From positions 99,318 to 163,317 of the forward strand of contig NZ_CAMYOM010000002.1 of assembly GCF_947260015.1 (NCBI RefSeq): a stretch of 64,000 nucleotides of DNA, read 5' to 3'. The notes under the pieces were generated by a model. The model searched no databases. It saw only the letters and a program-made list of their open reading frames with translations, and was not told the DNA's origin. Shown piece by piece: positions 60,111 to 64,000 of this stretch. Both the position numbers and the translations under genes were made by a program. Source of the DNA: an uncultured Eudoraea sp. Its GTDB lineage: Bacteria > Bacteroidota > Bacteroidia > Flavobacteriales > Flavobacteriaceae. Positions within the stretch are counted from its first letter, which is position 1. Every line of letters starts with the position of its first letter.

Positions 60111-60488
60111 ATGAAGGTTACAGCTGAAAAAAATGAAAAAGTTGCTAATATGATCTTTGCTTCTATTTACCCCCTTTACTGGAATAGATTGAAAAAGCAT
60201 GGAAGAACAAAAGAAGAGTTCCATCAAGTAATAGAATGGTTAACTGGTTTTGATGAAAAAAAAATACAATCACTTATCGAAGAGAAGGTAACGTTTAGAA
60301 CGTTTTTTGAAAAAGCAAAAATCCATCCCAATGCTCACATGATTAAAGGAGTTGTTTGTGGTTATCGAATTGAAGAAATAGAAGATGAATTTGAATTGTA
60401 TAGACAATGTCGATATTTAGAAAAGTTGATTGATGAATTAGCAAAAGGGCGAAAAATGGAGAAAATTCTACGAGAAGAAAGAAAATAA
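60111..60488 (+). CDS. DUF2200 domain-containing protein
   Basis: A 125-residue soluble protein made up almost fully of a DUF2200 domain: 'VANMIFASIYPLYWNRLKKHGR' (in part), EEFHQVIEWLTGFD, 'FFEKAKIHPNAHMIKGVVCGYRIEE' and a C-terminal 'YRQCRYLEKLIDELAKGR'. The family is widespread on plasmids and in integrons, function unknown. It starts 34 bp after an attC-like core and is 5 bp before the second VOC gene, so the two form one unit. Confidence 0.87.
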   Translation: MKVTAEKNEKVANMIFASIYPLYWNRLKKHGRTKEEFHQVIEWLTGFDEKKIQSLIEEKVTFRTFFEKAKIHPNAHMIKGVVCGYRIEEIEDEFELYRQCRYLEKLIDELAKGRKMEKILREERK

Positions 60489-60493
60489 AAAAA

Positions 60494-60922
60494 ATGAAAA
60501 CAACAACATTTCTAACATTTGTGGGTGATCAATGCGGAAAGGCAGAAGAAGCGATAAATTTCTACACTTCAATATTTCCAAATTCGGAAATTAAAAGCAT
60601 AATAAAATACTCAGAAGGAGAAGCTGGAGGAACACAGGAACTTATCAAATATGGAGTATTTATATTAAATGGTACAGAGTACATGGTTTCTGAAAGTAAT
60701 TTTAATCACGCTTGGTCATTTACGCCAGGGGTATCACTTTTCATTGCATGCAACTCTGAAAATGAGATACAAACTTTATTCGAAGAACTTTCTTCAAATG
60801 GAGGCCAGATTATGGTTCCTCTTGACAACTACGGAGGCTCAGGGGATTACGGCTTTGGTGAAAAATTCGGATGGTGCGAAGACAAATATGGCATTTCATG
60901 GCAACTTAACCTTTCAGAATAA
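60494..60922 (+). CDS. VOC-family protein, PhnB/3-demethylubiquinone-methyltransferase-like fold
   Basis: A 142-residue protein of the PhnB-like '3-dmu-9_3-mt' VOC group: TTFLTFVGDQCGKAEEAINF, SIFPNSEIKSIIKYSEGE, 'FTPGVSLFIAC', and the end GEKFGWCEDKYGISWQLNLS. No methyltransferase activity is implied by the name. It shares a unit with DUF2200. I see no attC-like core behind it, so it may be the right end of the cassette-like row. Confidence 0.87.
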   Translation: MKTTTFLTFVGDQCGKAEEAINFYTSIFPNSEIKSIIKYSEGEAGGTQELIKYGVFILNGTEYMVSESNFNHAWSFTPGVSLFIACNSENEIQTLFEELSSNGGQIMVPLDNYGGSGDYGFGEKFGWCEDKYGISWQLNLSE

Positions 60923-61116
60923 TTCCAAATTGTAATAAAGGCCGCCCTACTTGGAGGAATAAACGAAAATAAGAGACAAACAAGTATCATTTAGGCTAAG
61001 TGAAAATCTAGTGTAAAGCATGTGACTTTAACTTTGTAAACCATCTGTCTTAACGAACATTATGACTAACAATATCATTCTAATATATATTTATAGTTCA
61101 TCTAAACTAATTCTTT

Positions 61117-63618
61117 ATGCGATTATTACTGATACTCCTTTCACTGTCACTATCAAACGGGGTTTATGCCCAAATGCCTACGCAAGAAATCTTCGAAAAT
61201 GCTGTGGATGATTGGGATGAGGGTGACTATTTACAAGCATTGGCATCCTTTAAAATGATTCTGAATGGAGAGGATGCTGACGCCTACTTTGAACGCATAG
61301 CCCTACAGACCGGAGAGCTCTTTCAGGTAAAGGAGATAGCAAAAGATGGCAAAGACTTAAAATTCTCAAAAGATGGAAAGTATGCTATCTTCACATTGAA
61401 AAATAGGGACCTTACTATTTCCAAGGTCATTGAATTGGCTACCAATAGAGAAGTCTTTAGTGTGGAGGGAGAAGCACTTGTGCTAGCCGGTGACCTCAAA
61501 ATATTTAAAAAAACGGATAGGAATAAGGCGGTGCTGAAAGCAGAGGAAGTCAGAGCCGAAGGAATGAAATCCGTAACTTCCTGGGCAGAATATTACAAGC
61601 TTATGGAGCCGTATACCAAGGTAATTGATGCCAATACTTATTTGTACAGCACAACGGGTAAGAAAACACCAAAAAAAATAAATATTGAGGGGGTTAGTGC
61701 CAGTCAATTTATTATTTCTGATGATAAGCAATCTTTATACATACTTGGCTTACAAACAGGCAAAGAATATGCTGCTATTTATCACTATGCAATGAAGGAT
61801 GATAAGATCACGGAGCTTTATTCCACTAAGAATCAAAAATCCAATTTAGCCCTGAGTGGGAAATATCTATTCTTTGGCTATGGCCAAAAAAGTGACAGTG
61901 TGGGCATTTATACTATTGAGACCGAAAATGTTGCGGTGGTAGAGGGTGCACTGCAAGATTATAGTGATACATATATCCTAGTGCAGTCTGAAGCAGCCGA
62001 AGAAAAGACACTCAGCGTAATAGAAATTAACAATCCAGCCAATAAGTATAAGATTATGAGCACCAAGAATCGACTCACTGATGCAGCACTTTCGCCCTCT
62101 GGCACCAAAGTAGCCTTTAGCATGATGGAACAAAGTGATTACGAGGTGTACACGGCAGAATTAAACGGTAACATTACCAGGGTATCGCAAGAAATTCAAC
62201 ACGACAGATTTCCGAAATTTTTGGATGAAGAAAGACTTATAGCCGCCAAAGGAGAAGGAAGACATCGCAGATCATTTATGTATCATTTGGAAACAGGAGA
62301 AGTCACTAAACTATTTCACAATAATACGGTACGTACTTTCGCCCCGGAATACCAATGGGAGGTTGATCCTACGGGGAGCAAAATTCTAATCGTATCAGAA
62401 AGGGATGGCAACACCATATCACCAGAACGAGGAATTTATCTACTGGATTTGAACCATAAAATAACGAAGCAAGCCTTACTTGACAGAATTGAAGCCAACA
62501 TAAAAAGTGAAAAGTACCTCAAAGAAAAAGGAGAAAGACTTTATGCCAAAATTAAATCCGATGTAACAAAGGTAGTTGCTAAAGCTTCTGAGCACAGAAT
62601 ATTTAGCTATGAGCGTGATTTGTACAAGTTTGGATCAAAGTATATTTCTAAGCCTGGAAATGATTTGGCAAGTCAGTATATCTACGATAAATTTAAGTCA
62701 TTTGGATATGAACCAGAATTGCAATGGTTCACACCAAAAAAGCAAACATACAATGGAAAGACTGCCAATGTAATAGCTACTTTAAAAGGAACCACTAATC
62801 CTGAGTTGATCTATGTAGTGAGTAGTCATTACGATTCAGTAGAAGATGGCCCTGGAGCTGATGATAATACTTCAGGTACCTCTGCCCTACTGGAGGCCGC
62901 TAGAATCATGTCTAAGCATCCCATGCCTTGCACCATTATGTTTCTCGCATTTACAGGAGAAGAAGCAGGACTGCTCGGTAGTCGCGAATTTGTTCGTAAG
63001 GCCATTGCTAAGGAACTAAAAATAGTCGGGGCATTAAATAATGACATGGTCGGATGGGCTAATAATAGTAGGCTTGATAACACCATCAGGTATTCCAATG
63101 AGGGAATTCGTGATATTCAGCATGCTGCATCCACTATTTTTACGGACATGATTACCTATGATGCCTTTTACTACAAAAATACAGATGCCCATGCTTACTA
63201 TGAGGCTTATGGTGATATCGTTGGTGGGATAGGCTCCTATCCGGTATTAGGCAACCCCTACTATCACCAGTGGAATGATAATTTAGAAACCGTTAACCAT
63301 CAGTTAGTGACCGAAGTGGCCAAGACAACCACTGCTACCTTGATGTTGCTGGCTTCCAGTCCCTCTCGATTGACGGGACTAATGGTAACACCTCAGAAAA
63401 AGGGCAACTATACAGTGAAGTGGACGGCCTCACCTGAACTTTCGATTTTACATTATATAATACGCTATCAAGCTGCTGATGGGCAATGGAAATCTTCTAA
63501 AACTAAAGAGACAACTACCACGCTTAGTGGTTTAAAAGCAGGAAGTACTGTTCAAGTGAAAGCTGTTAACAAGACTGGACTTGAAGGCTGGGATTGGGCT
63601 AAAGTGACAATAGACTAA
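61117..63618 (+). CDS. Secreted M28-family metallopeptidase with N-terminal propeller-like and C-terminal FN3 domains
   Basis: An 833-residue exported protein (signal ending VYAQ). Residues about 20-450 are a TolB/WD40-like propeller with repeats such as 'DDKQSLYILGLQ' and 'LSPSGTKVAFSMM'. The M28 catalytic domain (about 490-745) has the two-zinc ligands: H571 in SSHYDSVEDG, D582/D583 in GADDNTSG, E615/E616 in FTGEEAGLLGS, NNDMVGW, and the final His in YHQWNDNLETVN. A fibronectin type III-like domain closes the protein, but it lacks a type IX sorting domain. It likely degrades peptides in the periplasm or outside the cell. Confidence 0.88.
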   Translation: MRLLLILLSLSLSNGVYAQMPTQEIFENAVDDWDEGDYLQALASFKMILNGEDADAYFERIALQTGELFQVKEIAKDGKDLKFSKDGKYAIFTLKNRDLTISKVIELATNREVFSVEGEALVLAGDLKIFKKTDRNKAVLKAEEVRAEGMKSVTSWAEYYKLMEPYTKVIDANTYLYSTTGKKTPKKINIEGVSASQFIISDDKQSLYILGLQTGKEYAAIYHYAMKDDKITELYSTKNQKSNLALSGKYLFFGYGQKSDSVGIYTIETENVAVVEGALQDYSDTYILVQSEAAEEKTLSVIEINNPANKYKIMSTKNRLTDAALSPSGTKVAFSMMEQSDYEVYTAELNGNITRVSQEIQHDRFPKFLDEERLIAAKGEGRHRRSFMYHLETGEVTKLFHNNTVRTFAPEYQWEVDPTGSKILIVSERDGNTISPERGIYLLDLNHKITKQALLDRIEANIKSEKYLKEKGERLYAKIKSDVTKVVAKASEHRIFSYERDLYKFGSKYISKPGNDLASQYIYDKFKSFGYEPELQWFTPKKQTYNGKTANVIATLKGTTNPELIYVVSSHYDSVEDGPGADDNTSGTSALLEAARIMSKHPMPCTIMFLAFTGEEAGLLGSREFVRKAIAKELKIVGALNNDMVGWANNSRLDNTIRYSNEGIRDIQHAASTIFTDMITYDAFYYKNTDAHAYYEAYGDIVGGIGSYPVLGNPYYHQWNDNLETVNHQLVTEVAKTTTATLMLLASSPSRLTGLMVTPQKKGNYTVKWTASPELSILHYIIRYQAADGQWKSSKTKETTTTLSGLKAGSTVQVKAVNKTGLEGWDWAKVTID

Positions 63619-63700
63619 AAGTATTTCCTGAAAAACTATCAATAAGCAAAAATAAATAACGAAAGCACAACAAAACCTATAAAAAATTAGGGCTCCACCC

Positions 63701-63834
63701 TTTTTATTTCCTTCAGCTTACTAACAGGATTTAGATAATCCTAATTAACCCTCTGTGCAAACCTGCCTGCCGGTAGGCAGGTAGAAAAGTGAAGGCTTAA
63801 GCCTTCTTATTTTTTATTTCCTCCAGCTTACTAA
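63701..63834 (+). repeat. 24-bp direct repeat pair, period 110 bp, around a REP-like palindrome
   Basis: TTTTTATTTCCTTCAGCTTA plus CTAA at 63701-63724 recurs at 63811-63834 with one mismatch. Between them is a perfect palindromic stem ACCTGCCT-N6-AGGCAGGT (63761-63782), of the type scattered in many flavobacterial genomes. The second copy of the 33-bp repeat (63725-63757) is also in this interval. No gene is visible in 63619-63899. Confidence 0.65.
63725..63757 (+). repeat. 33-bp repeat, copy 2 (right side of the accessory region)
   Basis: Matches 53647-53679 with four mismatches in 33 positions; see copy 1. It starts directly after the first 24-bp direct repeat. Confidence 0.6.
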
Positions 63835-63864
63835 AATTTTATTTTAGACGCTTTCGGAAATAAA

Positions 63865-63894
63865 AAAAGTGATTCGTAATAACGAATCACTTTT
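63865..63894 (-). terminator. Terminator downstream of tRNA-Pro
   Basis: AAAAGTGATTCGT-N4-ACGAATCACTTTT, a perfect 13-bp stem, six bases after the CCA end of the tRNA on the minus strand and followed there by a T-run (TTTATTTCC). Confidence 0.85.
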
Positions 63895-63899
63895 CAGCT

Positions 63900-63976
63900 T
63901 GGTCGGGATGACAGGATTTGAACCTGCGACCACACGGCCCCCAGCCGTGTACGCTACCAGACTGCGCCACATCCCG
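63900..63976 (-). tRNA. tRNA-Pro (anticodon GGG)
   Basis: The minus strand folds as a full cloverleaf: acceptor CGGGATG pairing with CATCCCG, discriminator A and encoded CCA; T-arm with GGTTCAAATCC; anticodon stem CACGG/CCGTG around the loop CTGGGGG, giving anticodon GGG, which reads CCC/CCU proline codons. 77 nt with CCA. Confidence 0.95.
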
Positions 63977-64000
63977 AAATTATTTCTATTTTATTTTTTC

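Overview
The window looks like a chromosomal segment of a marine-type member of the Flavobacteriaceae (Bacteroidota). The DNA is AT-rich, promoters carry the Bacteroidota -7 element TAnnTTTG, start sites lack Shine-Dalgarno sequences, and many families are typical of the group (PspC/GIN-domain envelope genes, AIM24, DUF2461, DUF6799, Lacal_2735-like protein, SdpRI). This assignment is an inference from gene content.

Layout. 0-13 kb holds housekeeping and stress genes: Dps (cut by the window edge) divergent from OxyR, a PBP4-type peptidase, NudK, a PadR-PspC-GIN envelope operon, a dipeptide epimerase/KBL-type aminotransferase pair and TrxB. 14-20.5 kb is a leftward efflux operon (TolC, adaptor, RND pump, PII-like protein, YgaP-like membrane protein). 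21-36 kb is a dispersed sulfide-oxidation region: sulfide:quinone oxidoreductase with TusE- and DrsE-like sulfur carriers, a persulfide-dioxygenase/rhodanese fusion, SorA/SorB-type sulfite dehydrogenase, further rhodaneses (one broken), a FadL-type porin, and a DUF6799/outer-membrane pair. 35.5-41.5 kb has GntP and MFS transporters, an ADP-ribosylglycohydrolase lipoprotein and a Crp/Fnr regulator. 41.6-51.6 kb is one tight operon: class III aminotransferase, nitrilase-family amidase, VOC protein, large Orn/Lys/Arg decarboxylase, ATP-grasp enzyme with a histone-H1-like tail, an unknown protein, a semialdehyde dehydrogenase and an MscS channel. 51.6-53.3 kb is an OLD-family nuclease. 53.6-60.9 kb is an integron-like accessory region: two decayed 3' ends of a tyrosine recombinase, several attC-like palindromes, and a row of unrelated single-gene units. 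The window ends with a secreted M28 peptidase and tRNA-Pro(GGG).

The most notable signal is regulatory. A 14-bp palindrome, RTRAC-N4-GTYAY, lies in front of the efflux operon, the DUF6799 pair, the sulfite dehydrogenase operon, the persulfide dioxygenase (two promoters), the FadL-type porin and the sulfide:quinone oxidoreductase operon. In six of these seven promoters its centre is exactly 29.5 bp upstream of a TAnnTTTG-like box, and in the seventh 30.5 bp. That is the geometry of Crp/Fnr class II activation, and a Crp/Fnr regulator with an unusual recognition helix is encoded at 40.1 kb. A second candidate novelty is the 10-kb decarboxylase/ATP-grasp/amidase/aminotransferase operon, which resembles a protected-intermediate polyamine or diamine route assembled from different enzyme families.
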